Shown piece after piece: positions 50,950 to 59,592 of a DNA stretch of 64,000 nt. Position numbers and translations under genes: made by a program. Under the pieces are notes generated by a model, which was not told the DNA's origin, made no database searches, and was given only the letters and a program-made list of their open reading frames with translations. The stretch lies in contig NZ_JBDJKW010000013.1 of NCBI RefSeq assembly GCF_039673065.1, positions 61,526-125,525 of the forward strand, given 5' to 3'. The DNA is from Allobosea sp039673065 (GTDB taxonomy: Bacteria > Pseudomonadota > Alphaproteobacteria > Rhizobiales > Beijerinckiaceae). How positions within the stretch are numbered: the first letter of the stretch is position 1; every line of letters starts with the position of its first letter.

Positions 50950-53900
50950 ATGAGCGAGCGCAAAGACGATTCCCTGGTGCAGGACGAGGTCGGCTTCGTC
51001 CATCTCCACGTCCATTCGAGCTACTCTCTGCTCGAGGGCGCGATCCAGGTCGGCACGCTGGCCAAGCTCGCCGCCGGCGATGGCCAGCCGGCCATGGCGC
51101 TGACCGACACCGACAACCTGTTCGGCGCGCTGGAATTCTCCGAGAAATTCGCCTCCGCCGGCATCCAGCCGATCACCGGCGTGCAGCTCACCGTCGATTT
51201 CGCCGACGAGGAGACCGGCGGGCGCCGGCCCGTGCAGCCCGTCACGCCGCATCTGGTGCTGCTCGCCACCAGCGAGGCCGGCTACGGGAACCTGATGAAG
51301 CTGGTGACCCATGCCTGCTTGGCGACGGCGGGCGGCTCCCCGGTCGCCGCCATCGACATGCTGGCCGCCCATGCCGACGACCTGATCGCGCTGACCGGTG
51401 GTCCCGGCGGCCCGCTCGATCTCGCCTTGCGCGCCGGCCAGCCGGCCCAGGCCGAGAAGCGTCTCGCCCGGCTGCGCGCCATCTTCGGCGACCGGCTCTA
51501 TGTCGAGCTGCAGCGCCATGGCCGCGACGACGAGGCTGCAGTCGAGAGCGCGCTGCTGCGCCTGGCCTATGACGCCGACCTGCCCATCGTCGCCACCAAC
51601 GAGCCCTTCTTCGGCAAGCCAGCCGATTTCGAGGCGCATGACGCGCTGCTGGCGGTGGCGGAAGGCCGCCTCGTCTCGGACGGCGACCGGAGGCGGGTCA
51701 CCACCCAGCATTATTTCGCCAGCCGCGAGGAGATGCGTCGCCGCTTCGCCGATCTGCCGGAGGCGCTGGCGACCACGGTCGAGATCGCGCGCCGCTGCGC
51801 CTGGCGCGTCGGCACGCGCAAGCCGATCCTGCCGCGCTTCGGCGAGGAGGGGCGCGACGAGGCCGAGGAACTGCAGGTCCAGGCGAAGGCCGGCCTCGCA
51901 GCCCGCATTGCCAAGCACGGCCCGGCCGAGGGCTACACGGTCGAGGATTACGAGAAGCGGCTCGATTTCGAGCTTGGCATCATCACCCGGATGAAGTTCC
52001 CGGGCTACTTCCTGATCGTCTCCGACTTCATCAAATGGGCCAAGGCGCACGACATTCCCGTCGGCCCGGGCCGCGGCTCGGGCGCCGGCTCGCTCGTCGC
52101 CTATGCGCTGACCATCACCGACGTCGACCCGCTGCGCTTCGCCCTGCTGTTCGAGCGCTTCCTCAACCCCGACCGCGTCTCGATGCCGGACTTCGACATC
52201 GACTTCTGCCAGTACCGGCGTGAAGAGGTGATCGACTACGTCAAGCGCCATTACGGCGAGGAACGCGTCGCGCAGATCATCACCTTCGGCACGCTGCAGG
52301 CGCGCGGCGTGCTGCGCGACGTCGGCCGCGTGCTGGAGATGCCCTACGGCCAGGTCGACAAGCTGACCAAGCTGGTGCCGCAGAACCCGGCCAAGCCGAT
52401 CAGCCTGGCCGAGGCGATCGAGGGCGAGCCGAAGCTGCAGGAGGCGGCCGCCGAGGAGCCGGTGGTGGCGCGCCTGCTCGAGATCGCCCAGAAGCTCGAG
52501 GGCCTGCACCGCCACGCCTCGACCCACGCCGCCGGCGTCGTCATCGGCGACCGCCCGCTGGAGCAGCTCGTCGCGCTCTCGGTCGATCCGCGCACCGGCA
52601 TGCGCGTCACCCAGTTCAACATGAAATGGGTCGAGCAGGCGGGGCTGGTGAAGTTCGACTTCCTCGGCCTCAAGACGCTGACGACGCTGACCATCGCGGT
52701 GAAGCTGATCGCCCAGCGCGGCATCGCCGTCGATCTGGCGCAGCTGCCCTTCGACGATCCCAAGACCTACGAGATGCTGGCGCGCGGCGAGACGGTCGGC
52801 GTTTTCCAGGTGGAATCGGTCGGCATGCGCAAGGCGCTGGTCGAGATGAAGGCCGACCGGATCGAGGATCTGATCGCGCTGGTGGCGCTCTACCGCCCCG
52901 GCCCGATGGACAATATCCCGACCTATTGCCGGCGAAAGCTCGGGCTGGAGGAGCCGACCTATCTCCATCCGAAGATGGCGCCGATCCTCTCCGAGACGCA
53001 TGGCATCATCGTCTACCAGGAGCAGGTGATGCAGGTCGCGCAGGCGCTGTCGGGCTATTCGCTCGGCGAAGCGGACCTGCTGCGCCGCGCCATGGGCAAG
53101 AAGATCAAGGCCGAGATGGACGCCCAGCGCGACCGTTTCGTGCGCGGCGCCGTCGAGGCGGGGCTGAAGAAGGAGATCGCTTCCGAGATCTTCGACCTGC
53201 TGGCCAAGTTCGCCGATTACGGCTTCAACAAGAGCCATGCGGCGGCCTATGCCATCGTCGCCTTCCAGACCGCCTATCTGAAGGCCAATTACCCGGTCGA
53301 GTTCCTCGCGGCCTCGATGACGCTCGATATCGGCAACACCGACAAGCTCTCGGAATTCCGCCGTGACGCCGAGCGGCTGGGCATCAAGGTCGAGCCGCCC
53401 GCGATCAACCGCTCCGGCGTCGATTTCGACGTGGCGGACGGCGCCATCCGCTATGCGCTCGGCGCGATCAAGGGCGTGGGGCGCGCTGCGGTGGAATCGA
53501 TCGTCGCAGCCCGCGCCAAGGACGGCCCCTTCCGCGACCTCGCCGATTTCGCCCGCCGCGTCGACACCCGCCTGGTCAACCGCCGCACCATCGAGGCGCT
53601 GATCGCCGCCGGCACGCTCGACGAGCTCGAGCGCGAGCGGGCGCGCGCCATGGCGGCGGTGGACGGGATGATCGCGCTGTCCAACCGCACGCGCGACGCC
53701 GCCGAGGGCGGCCAGTCGGAGCTGTTCGGCGGCGGCGGGGCCGGCGAGGCCTTCCGCATTCCGCCCTTCGAGCCCTGGGCGCCGGCCGAGCGGCTCCAGC
53801 GCGAGCACGACGCCGTCGGCTTCTTCCTCTCCGGCCATCCGCTCGACGATTACGAGCATGTGCTGAAGCGCCTGCGCGTGCAGCGCTTCGCCGATTTCGC

Positions 53901-54417
53901 CCGCACGGTACGCGGCAGCGGCACCTCGATCGCCAAGGTCGCGGCCTCGGTGATCGACAAGTCCGAGCGCCGCACCAAGTCGGGCAACAAGATGGGCATC
54001 GTCCAGCTCTCCGATCCGAGCGGGCAGTTCGAGGCGATCCTGTTCTCCGAAGGGTTGCAGCGCTATCGCGACCTGCTCGAGCCGGGCGCCGCGCTGGTGC
54101 TGCGCCTGTCCGCCGTGCTCGACGGCGAGGAGGTCCGCCCGCGCATCGAGGAGGTCGAGCGGCTCGACGATCTCGCCGGCCGCCAGAAGCAGGACCTCTG
54201 CATCTTCCTCAACGACGACAAGGCGCTGACCTCGATCGCCGAGCGCATGAAGCCGCGCGAGGGCGTCCGCTCGGACGGCCGGGTCTCGCTGGTGATGATC
54301 CTCGACGGCGGCGCCCAGGAGGTCGAGATCGAGCTTCCGGGCCGCTACCCGGTCAACCAGCAGCTCGCCAACGCCGTCCGCGCCGCCCCGGGCGTGGTCG
54401 ACGTCGAGCTGAGATAG
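50950..54417 (+). CDS. dnaE1: DNA polymerase III alpha subunit
   Basis: A 1155-residue replicative polymerase. PHP domain at the start (FVHLHVHSSYSLLEGAIQ), polymerase core with GPGRGSGAGSLVAYAL, the catalytic PDFDIDFCQYRR, GVFQVESVGMRKAL and RPGPMDNIPTYCRRK, finger/thumb HGIIVYQEQVMQVAQ, then the HhH part (AIRYALGAIKGVG) and an OB domain (GIVQLSDPSGQFEAILF). I chose the ATG at 50950 over the GTG immediately before it. This is the essential housekeeping polymerase that normally works with the beta clamp. Confidence 0.97.
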   Translation: MSERKDDSLVQDEVGFVHLHVHSSYSLLEGAIQVGTLAKLAAGDGQPAMALTDTDNLFGALEFSEKFASAGIQPITGVQLTVDFADEETGGRRPVQPVTPHLVLLATSEAGYGNLMKLVTHACLATAGGSPVAAIDMLAAHADDLIALTGGPGGPLDLALRAGQPAQAEKRLARLRAIFGDRLYVELQRHGRDDEAAVESALLRLAYDADLPIVATNEPFFGKPADFEAHDALLAVAEGRLVSDGDRRRVTTQHYFASREEMRRRFADLPEALATTVEIARRCAWRVGTRKPILPRFGEEGRDEAEELQVQAKAGLAARIAKHGPAEGYTVEDYEKRLDFELGIITRMKFPGYFLIVSDFIKWAKAHDIPVGPGRGSGAGSLVAYALTITDVDPLRFALLFERFLNPDRVSMPDFDIDFCQYRREEVIDYVKRHYGEERVAQIITFGTLQARGVLRDVGRVLEMPYGQVDKLTKLVPQNPAKPISLAEAIEGEPKLQEAAAEEPVVARLLEIAQKLEGLHRHASTHAAGVVIGDRPLEQLVALSVDPRTGMRVTQFNMKWVEQAGLVKFDFLGLKTLTTLTIAVKLIAQRGIAVDLAQLPFDDPKTYEMLARGETVGVFQVESVGMRKALVEMKADRIEDLIALVALYRPGPMDNIPTYCRRKLGLEEPTYLHPKMAPILSETHGIIVYQEQVMQVAQALSGYSLGEADLLRRAMGKKIKAEMDAQRDRFVRGAVEAGLKKEIASEIFDLLAKFADYGFNKSHAAAYAIVAFQTAYLKANYPVEFLAASMTLDIGNTDKLSEFRRDAERLGIKVEPPAINRSGVDFDVADGAIRYALGAIKGVGRAAVESIVAARAKDGPFRDLADFARRVDTRLVNRRTIEALIAAGTLDELERERARAMAAVDGMIALSNRTRDAAEGGQSELFGGGGAGEAFRIPPFEPWAPAERLQREHDAVGFFLSGHPLDDYEHVLKRLRVQRFADFARTVRGSGTSIAKVAASVIDKSERRTKSGNKMGIVQLSDPSGQFEAILFSEGLQRYRDLLEPGAALVLRLSAVLDGEEVRPRIEEVERLDDLAGRQKQDLCIFLNDDKALTSIAERMKPREGVRSDGRVSLVMILDGGAQEVEIELPGRYPVNQQLANAVRAAPGVVDVELR

Positions 54418-54487
54418 CGCCCGCCGCGCAGGACCGCTTTTGCCGCACCACCCGCGCGCAGCGCGGCTGGAGCGACGTCGTGTTCAT

Positions 54488-54616
54488 GGGGTCCGGGCTC
54501 GGGCCTTCGGCCCGCCCCGGAATGACGGCGGAGCGCGTCCGGCCTGGTCCTGCCGCCACTTGCTGCACCACCCCCTGTCATTCCGGGGCTTCGCGCAGCG
54601 AAGAGCCCGGAACCCA
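54488..54616. repeat. Pair of inverted REP-like palindromes
   Basis: Unit 1 (54488-54526) runs GGGTCCGGGCTC ... CCCCGGAATGAC. Unit 2 (54577-54616) runs GTCATTCCGGGG ... GAGCCCGGAACCC. Each can fold on itself, and they are inverted relative to each other. Such GTCATTCCGGGG palindromes are common intergenic repeats in Hyphomicrobiales genomes. They lie after dnaE1 and before the LprI-like gene (convergent), where a transcription end is expected. Confidence 0.7.
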
Positions 54617-54678
54617 CGACTGGGTGCGCGGCCCGAAGAGCGCCGGTGCGGCCGCGGCGGTGACGTGGATAGGGGGGG

Positions 54679-55104
54679 CTAGATCGGCCCGAGATCGCGC
54701 AGCCACTGCGTGCGTTCGGCGGTGACGCTCATCAGGCAGCTCATGTCGGTGAGCGCCGCCATCGTGCCGCGGTCGCCGAGACGGCTCATGAAGGAGCAGG
54801 TGGAATCGCGATAGGCCAGCCAGGCGCGCTGCGTGTCGCGCAGCAGCTTGCGCTGCTCGGGATCGAGCGCCTCGCTGGCCTTGCGGTAAGCCTCGTTCAG
54901 CTCGGCGTCGAGCCGGCCGTACTCGGCATTGCCGCATTCGCGCATCGCTAGGGTCACGCCGCCGGCGGCATCCATGCAGGTCTTATAGGTCGGCGAATAG
55001 GAATCCTCGACCGTGCGGTCCTGCGCCAGGGCGGCGCCGCCGAGCCAGCAGGTGGTGGCGAGCAGCAAGGCGAAGCGGGCGATCCGGCGGGTCGGCGTCG
55101 TCAT
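54679..55104 (-). CDS. LprI-like / DUF1311 exported protein
   Basis: A 141-residue protein with a signal peptide (RRIARFALLLATTCWLGGAALA) and the DUF1311 pattern: SPTYKTCMDAAGGVTLAMRECGNAEYGRLDAELNEAYRKA, then LLRDTQRAWLAYRDSTCSFM. Conserved cysteines likely form disulfides. The group includes the lysozyme inhibitor LprI; actual activity here is unproven. It follows the aminotransferase gene by 17 bases. Confidence 0.85.
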   Translation of the reverse strand: MTTPTRRIARFALLLATTCWLGGAALAQDRTVEDSYSPTYKTCMDAAGGVTLAMRECGNAEYGRLDAELNEAYRKASEALDPEQRKLLRDTQRAWLAYRDSTCSFMSRLGDRGTMAALTDMSCLMSVTAERTQWLRDLGPI

Positions 55105-55121
55105 GCTATCCTCCTCAAGTC

Positions 55122-56303
55122 TCAGGCGATGGTGAAGCCCGCGAGGCGGTCTCCGAGCTCTGCCAGCCGGTCGGCGCCGATATTGGCGATCGCGATGCGC
55201 AGATGTCGCTCCTGATCGGGGCCGAAATAGGGACCGGGCAGCGCGAGCACGCCGCGCTCCTCGACCAGGCGGCGCACCACCTCGGCCGCGCGGATGCCGG
55301 GGAAGGGGTGGGCGAGATAGGCGAAATAGGCGCCCGCCGCGAGCACGCGCCAGCCGGGCAGCGGCGCCATCGCGGCGCGGAAGGCCTCGGCACGGGCGTT
55401 GATCTCGCGCCGGTTGCCGGCGCGCCAGTCGCGGATGCCGTCGATCGCCCAGGCGACCGCCTCCTGGCCGCTGCGCACCGGGCTGATCTGCACGCAATCC
55501 AGCACCTTGCCGATCTCGGCCATCACGGACTCGCCGGCGGTGATCGCGCCGAGCCGCCAGCCCGGCACCGCATAGGATTTCGAGAAGCTGAACAGGCCGA
55601 TGAGATGGTCCTGCCAGTCGGCCTCGGCGAAGAGCCCGTGCGGGGCCCCGACCGCGTCGGGCAGGAACTCGCGATAGGTCTCGTCGAGCAGCAGCCACAG
55701 GCCGCGCCGGCGGCAGAGCGCGGCGAAGGCGGCGATGGTCTCGGGCGAATAGACCGCGCCGGTCGGGTTGTTGGGGGTGATCAGCACGATGGCGCGGGTG
55801 CGCGCGTCGATCAGCGCCTCGGCCGTCGCGACGTCCGGCACGAAGCCGCTCTCGGGCGAGCAGGGCAGTGGCCTGGGCTCAACGCCGAGCATGTTCAGCG
55901 TCATCTCGTGGTTGAAGTACCACGGCGTCGGCAGCAGCACATTGTCGCCGGCCCGCGCCAGCGCCATGACGGTGCAGACGAAGGCCTGGTTGCAGCCGGC
56001 GGTGATCGCGACTTCCTCGGGGCGGATCGCGGCGCCGTAGAAGCGGCTGCTCTCGGCCGCATAGCCCTCGCGCAGCACCTTGTCGCCGACGATGGCGCCG
56101 TAGCGCGCCATGTCGGGCCGCGCTGCGGCCTCGGCTAGGCGGGCCAGCATCGCGGCGGGCGGCGGTGTGCCGGGTACGGCCTGCGACAGGTCGATCAGCG
56201 GCCCGCGCCGGCCGTCATAGGCGCGGGCCCAGCCCTGCGCCTCCGGGATTGGCGGGGTGGCGGTGTCGACGAGATGCGGATTGAGCGGGGCGGCGAGCGT
56301 CAT
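55122..56303 (-). CDS. PLP-dependent class I/II aminotransferase
   Basis: Start set at ATG 56303 (TLAAPLNPHLVDTATPPIPEAQ); an earlier in-frame ATG would read into the divergent spacer. The 393-residue protein has AITAGCNQAFVCTVMALARAGDNVLLPTPWYFNHEM, VLITPNNPTGAVY (PLP aspartate region follows in LLLDETYREF) and the PLP lysine in FSFSKSYAVPGWRLGAI. Substrate not deducible. Divergent from the Sir2 gene. Confidence 0.9.
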   Translation of the reverse strand: MTLAAPLNPHLVDTATPPIPEAQGWARAYDGRRGPLIDLSQAVPGTPPPAAMLARLAEAAARPDMARYGAIVGDKVLREGYAAESSRFYGAAIRPEEVAITAGCNQAFVCTVMALARAGDNVLLPTPWYFNHEMTLNMLGVEPRPLPCSPESGFVPDVATAEALIDARTRAIVLITPNNPTGAVYSPETIAAFAALCRRRGLWLLLDETYREFLPDAVGAPHGLFAEADWQDHLIGLFSFSKSYAVPGWRLGAITAGESVMAEIGKVLDCVQISPVRSGQEAVAWAIDGIRDWRAGNRREINARAEAFRAAMAPLPGWRVLAAGAYFAYLAHPFPGIRAAEVVRRLVEERGVLALPGPYFGPDQERHLRIAIANIGADRLAELGDRLAGFTIA

Positions 56304-56419
56304 GGTCGAGATGTGCGGCGGCCCGGCGCGCCCGTCAACGTGAAAGCCGCGCCAGCCCTGCCTCTGGAGACGGCAGGCTGCCGCGCCCATATCCACCTCT
56401 CCATCGCAACGGAGGCGGC

Positions 56420-57190
56420 ATGAGCGAAGACGGTTCGGAGCGCGCGGGGCGGGACGCGGTCGCGGCGCTGCAGGCGCTGCTCGACAGGGCGGAGGTGATC
56501 GTGCCCTTCACCGGCGCCGGCATCTCGACGGAATCGGGCGTGCCCGCCTTCCGCACGCCGGGCTCGCCCTGGATGCGCAACAAGCCGATCGCCTTCGACG
56601 CGTTCATGGCCAACCCAGAGGCGCGCATCGAGGCCTGGCGCCGCAAGTTCGCGATGGACGATCTCTATCGCGGCGCGCAGCCGAATCGTGGCCATGCCGC
56701 GATCGCCGCGCTGGTGGCGCAGGGCAGGGCGCCCGGCGTCATCACCCAGAACATCGACGGGCTGCACCAGGCCTCCGGCATCGCCGACGCGGCCGTGGTC
56801 GAGCTGCACGGCAACGGCACCTACGCCACCTGCCTGTCCTGCGGGCTGCGGCACGAGCTGGCGGAAATCCGCCGGGTCTTCGAGGCGAGCGGGGAGGCGC
56901 CGTCCTGCACCGCCTGCGGCGGCGTGGTGAAGAGCGCGACGATCTCCTTCGGACAGCCCATGCCGCGCGCCCCGATGCGCCGCGCCGAGGAACTGACGCT
57001 CGCGGCCGATCTCTTCCTGGTCGCCGGCTCCTCGCTGGTGGTGTTTCCGGCCGCGAGCTTTCCCGTGCTCGCCAGCCGCAACGGCGCGCGGCTCGTCATC
57101 GTCAACCGCGAGCCGACCGAGCTCGACGCCATCGCCGACCTCGTGGTGCGCGGCGATATCGGCGAGACGCTGGGGCGGCTCGCCGGCTGA
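56420..57190 (+). CDS. Sir2-family NAD-dependent protein deacylase
   Basis: A 256-residue sirtuin: PFTGAGISTESGVPAFRTPGSPW, TQNIDGLHQASG, the catalytic histidine in ELHGNGTYATC, and a zinc site of four cysteines (CLSC, CTAC). The usual GIPDFR is here GVPAFR. Removes acetyl or longer acyl groups from lysines. Together with the Pat-type acetyltransferase at 35343 it could form a reversible acetylation pair. Confidence 0.92.
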   Translation: MSEDGSERAGRDAVAALQALLDRAEVIVPFTGAGISTESGVPAFRTPGSPWMRNKPIAFDAFMANPEARIEAWRRKFAMDDLYRGAQPNRGHAAIAALVAQGRAPGVITQNIDGLHQASGIADAAVVELHGNGTYATCLSCGLRHELAEIRRVFEASGEAPSCTACGGVVKSATISFGQPMPRAPMRRAEELTLAADLFLVAGSSLVVFPAASFPVLASRNGARLVIVNREPTELDAIADLVVRGDIGETLGRLAG

Positions 57191-57326
57191 TCCTGCCGCT
57201 GGGACAGGCCGCCCGGGCCGGAGCGCAGGCCGATCATGTGGATGAGCGGGATCGCGCTGTTTCCGCGGTCGGTAGCGGTGGTATCGTCAGCTCACGAATC
57301 AGATTGCGCGCGGAGACGAGCGGCCC

Positions 57327-57935
57327 ATGTCCGACGAGCACGGCGACAAGATACGGCCACGGGTCGGTCCTATCCAATCGCTCAACAGGGTCGTGCGGCT
57401 CGACGGGGCGGGCGATGCCGAGATCGGCACCGAGATCGTCGGTTATGTGAAGTGGTTCGACGTCAGCAAGGGCTACGGCTTCGTCCTGCCCGAGGATGGC
57501 GGCAGCGACATCCTGGTCCACGTCACCATCCTGAAGCGCGACGGGTTCAACGCCATCGCCGAGGGCGCGCGCATCGTGCTCGAGGTGATCGACAAGCCGC
57601 GCGGCCGCCAGGCCATCCGCGTGCTCTCGATCGACACCGCCAGCGGCCGGCATCCCTCCGAGATGCCGATGCCGCGCACCAATGCCAGCGTGACGCCGAC
57701 CAGCGGGCTCGAGCGCATGGAGGTAAAGTGGTTCAACCGCCTGCGCGGTTTCGGCTTCGTCTCGAAGGGCGAGGGTGCTCCGGACGTGTTCGTCCATATG
57801 GAGACGCTGCGTCGCTACGGCATCGTCGAGCTGATCCCCGGCCAGATCGTGATGGTCCGCTACGGACCCGGGCCGAAGGGGCTGATGGCCGCCGAGATCC
57901 GGCTGGAGCAGGGCGGGGTGCTGAGTTCGCATTGA
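57327..57935 (+). CDS. Two-domain cold-shock (CspA-like) protein
   Basis: A 202-residue protein with two cold-shock domains: GYVKWFDVSKGYGFVLPEDGGSDILVHVTIL (about 38-105) and MEVKWFNRLRGFGFVSKGEGAPDVFVHMETL (about 131-198), each with RNP1 (KGYGFV, RGFGFV) and RNP2 (ILVHV, VFVHM). The double form is common in Hyphomicrobiales. Binds single-stranded nucleic acid. A terminator follows about 30 bases later. Confidence 0.92.
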   Translation: MSDEHGDKIRPRVGPIQSLNRVVRLDGAGDAEIGTEIVGYVKWFDVSKGYGFVLPEDGGSDILVHVTILKRDGFNAIAEGARIVLEVIDKPRGRQAIRVLSIDTASGRHPSEMPMPRTNASVTPTSGLERMEVKWFNRLRGFGFVSKGEGAPDVFVHMETLRRYGIVELIPGQIVMVRYGPGPKGLMAAEIRLEQGGVLSSH

Positions 57936-57968
57936 CCGCTCCCGCACTGCCGGTATGCGATCTGACGA

Positions 57969-57990
57969 GGGCGCCGCGGGCGCCCTTTTT
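57969..57990 (+). terminator. Rho-independent terminator after the cold-shock gene
   Basis: GGGCGCC (57969-57975), loop GCG, GGCGCCC (57979-57985), then TTTTT. Confidence 0.85.
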
Positions 57991-58089
57991 GCTGCTCCTG
58001 CGGCGGAAAGCCGCTGATCCGGCGAATTCAGGGCTCGTCAATGGATCGGGCGTAGACTTGCCCGATCGGTAGGACGAGAGCCCGGACAC

Positions 58090-59130
58090 GTGATTCTCCT
58101 CACGGATCGACCAGACCAGAGTGCCAAGCTGCAGCGCCTCCTGTCGCTATGGGGCCCCTGCACGATCGCTGACGCGCGGGCGCTGCCGCGCAAGCCCCGC
58201 GCCGCAGAGCGCCTCCTCATCGTCGACCTCGATTTGTCGGGGCAGGAGGCGGTCAGCGCCGCCCGCGCCGCCATTGCCAAGGCGCGGGCACCCGGCGTGC
58301 CGATGCTGCATCTCCTGCGCACGCCCTCCGCGCGCGCCGAGGCGCAGGCCAACGCGCTCGGCGCAAGGCGTGTGCTGCCGGCGCAGATCGAGCCGCGCCG
58401 GCTGCTCGACGAGGTCGACCGCATGCTGGATACCGCCGGCACCGCCTCGCCCGCGATGCGCCAGAATTTCATCGCCGCATCGGTCGGGGTCGGCGAGGTG
58501 CTGTCGCAGGCGGCCGCCGGCAAGCCGCTGCCGATGGTCGCGGTGCGCGAGAGCGTCGAGGCGATCAACCGCGCCGCCGACGATCTCCATCTTGACGGCT
58601 GGCTCAGCATGGTCTGGAACCATGACGATCGCACCTATCAGCATTGCCTGCTGGTCGCGGGGCTGGCGGCGGCCTTCTCGCGCCGGCTTGGCTTCTCGGA
58701 AGAGGCGCGCCGGCTCGTCACCGCAGCCGCGCTGCTGCACGATATCGGCAAGGCCCGCATCGCCGTCGAGATCCTGAACAAGCCGGGCGCGCTCTCGCCC
58801 GACGAGTTGCTGACCATGCGCCAGCATCCGGTGATCGGCTACGAGATGCTGAAGAGCCAGGGCGGCTTCGACGAGGACGTCATCGCCGCGGCCCGCAGCC
58901 ATCACGAGTATCTCGACGGATCGGGCTATCCGCAGGGGCTGGCGGCCGCGCAGATTCCAGATGTCGTGCGCATGGTGACGATCTGCGACATCTATGCCGC
59001 GCTGGTCGAGCGCCGGGCCTATCGCGAGGTCATGGCGCCGGAGGCTGCCTACAATGTGCTGGCCGGGATGAAGGGCAAGCTCGATCCCGATCTGCTGCGT
59101 GCCTTCAGGGCGGTGGTGCTGCCGCAGTGA
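58090..59130 (+). CDS. HD-GYP-type protein with degenerate receiver domain
   Basis: GTG start at 58090. The 346-residue protein has a receiver-like N-terminal part (ILLTDRPDQSAKLQRLL, LLIVDLDLSG) in which the acidic pair and the lysine of true receivers are not clear. The C-terminal half is an HD-GYP domain: LLHDIGKARIAVEI, HPVIGYEML and HHEYLDGSGYPQGL. This should split cyclic-di-GMP. Opposes the two GGDEF enzymes in this window. Confidence 0.9.
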   Translation: MILLTDRPDQSAKLQRLLSLWGPCTIADARALPRKPRAAERLLIVDLDLSGQEAVSAARAAIAKARAPGVPMLHLLRTPSARAEAQANALGARRVLPAQIEPRRLLDEVDRMLDTAGTASPAMRQNFIAASVGVGEVLSQAAAGKPLPMVAVRESVEAINRAADDLHLDGWLSMVWNHDDRTYQHCLLVAGLAAAFSRRLGFSEEARRLVTAAALLHDIGKARIAVEILNKPGALSPDELLTMRQHPVIGYEMLKSQGGFDEDVIAAARSHHEYLDGSGYPQGLAAAQIPDVVRMVTICDIYAALVERRAYREVMAPEAAYNVLAGMKGKLDPDLLRAFRAVVLPQ

Positions 59131-59145
59131 CCGCCGCGGCGCACC

Positions 59146-59496
59146 TCACAGCGCGAAGGAGGTGCCGCAGCCGCAGGAACTCGTCGCGTTCGGATTGGTG
59201 ATCCGGAAGGACTGGCCGACGAGGTCGTCGACGAAGTCGATGGTCGACCCGCCGAGCAGCTCCACCGAGGTTTCGTCGATCAGCACCCTGGCGCCGTCAC
59301 GCTCGACGACGATGTCGTCGGCGCCGCGCTCGCTGTCGATGTCGAACACGTACTGAAAGCCCGAGCAGCCGCCGCCGGTGACGCTGACGCGCAGCATCGA
59401 GCCCGGCGGCTCCTTCGCCATCACCGCGAGAATGCGGCTGGCGGCCTTGCCGGTGAGCGAGATCGTATGGGTTTCGGTGCCGGACTGGCTGGTCAT
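59146..59496 (-). CDS. erpA: Iron-sulfur cluster insertion protein ErpA (A-type carrier)
   Basis: A 116-residue A-type carrier with the three cluster cysteines: GGGCSGFQYVF and the C-terminal SSCGCGTSF. Delivers Fe-S clusters to target enzymes. Convergent with the HD-GYP gene and divergent from dgt, an order common in Hyphomicrobiales. Confidence 0.95.
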   Translation of the reverse strand: MTSQSGTETHTISLTGKAASRILAVMAKEPPGSMLRVSVTGGGCSGFQYVFDIDSERGADDIVVERDGARVLIDETSVELLGGSTIDFVDDLVGQSFRITNPNATSSCGCGTSFAL

Positions 59497-59592
59497 TTGC
59501 AGATCGTCCTTGCTCCTGCCTTACCCGCGAAGGTAATGGCCGCTTGCTCCCCCTTCAAGTCGCGCGCCCGTCGCCTTCGCCATGAGGACGCC

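Noticed and set aside
50725..53859. Long minus-strand open frame opposite dnaE1
   Set aside because: Antisense shadow of a well-identified polymerase gene; no motif, no ribosome site.
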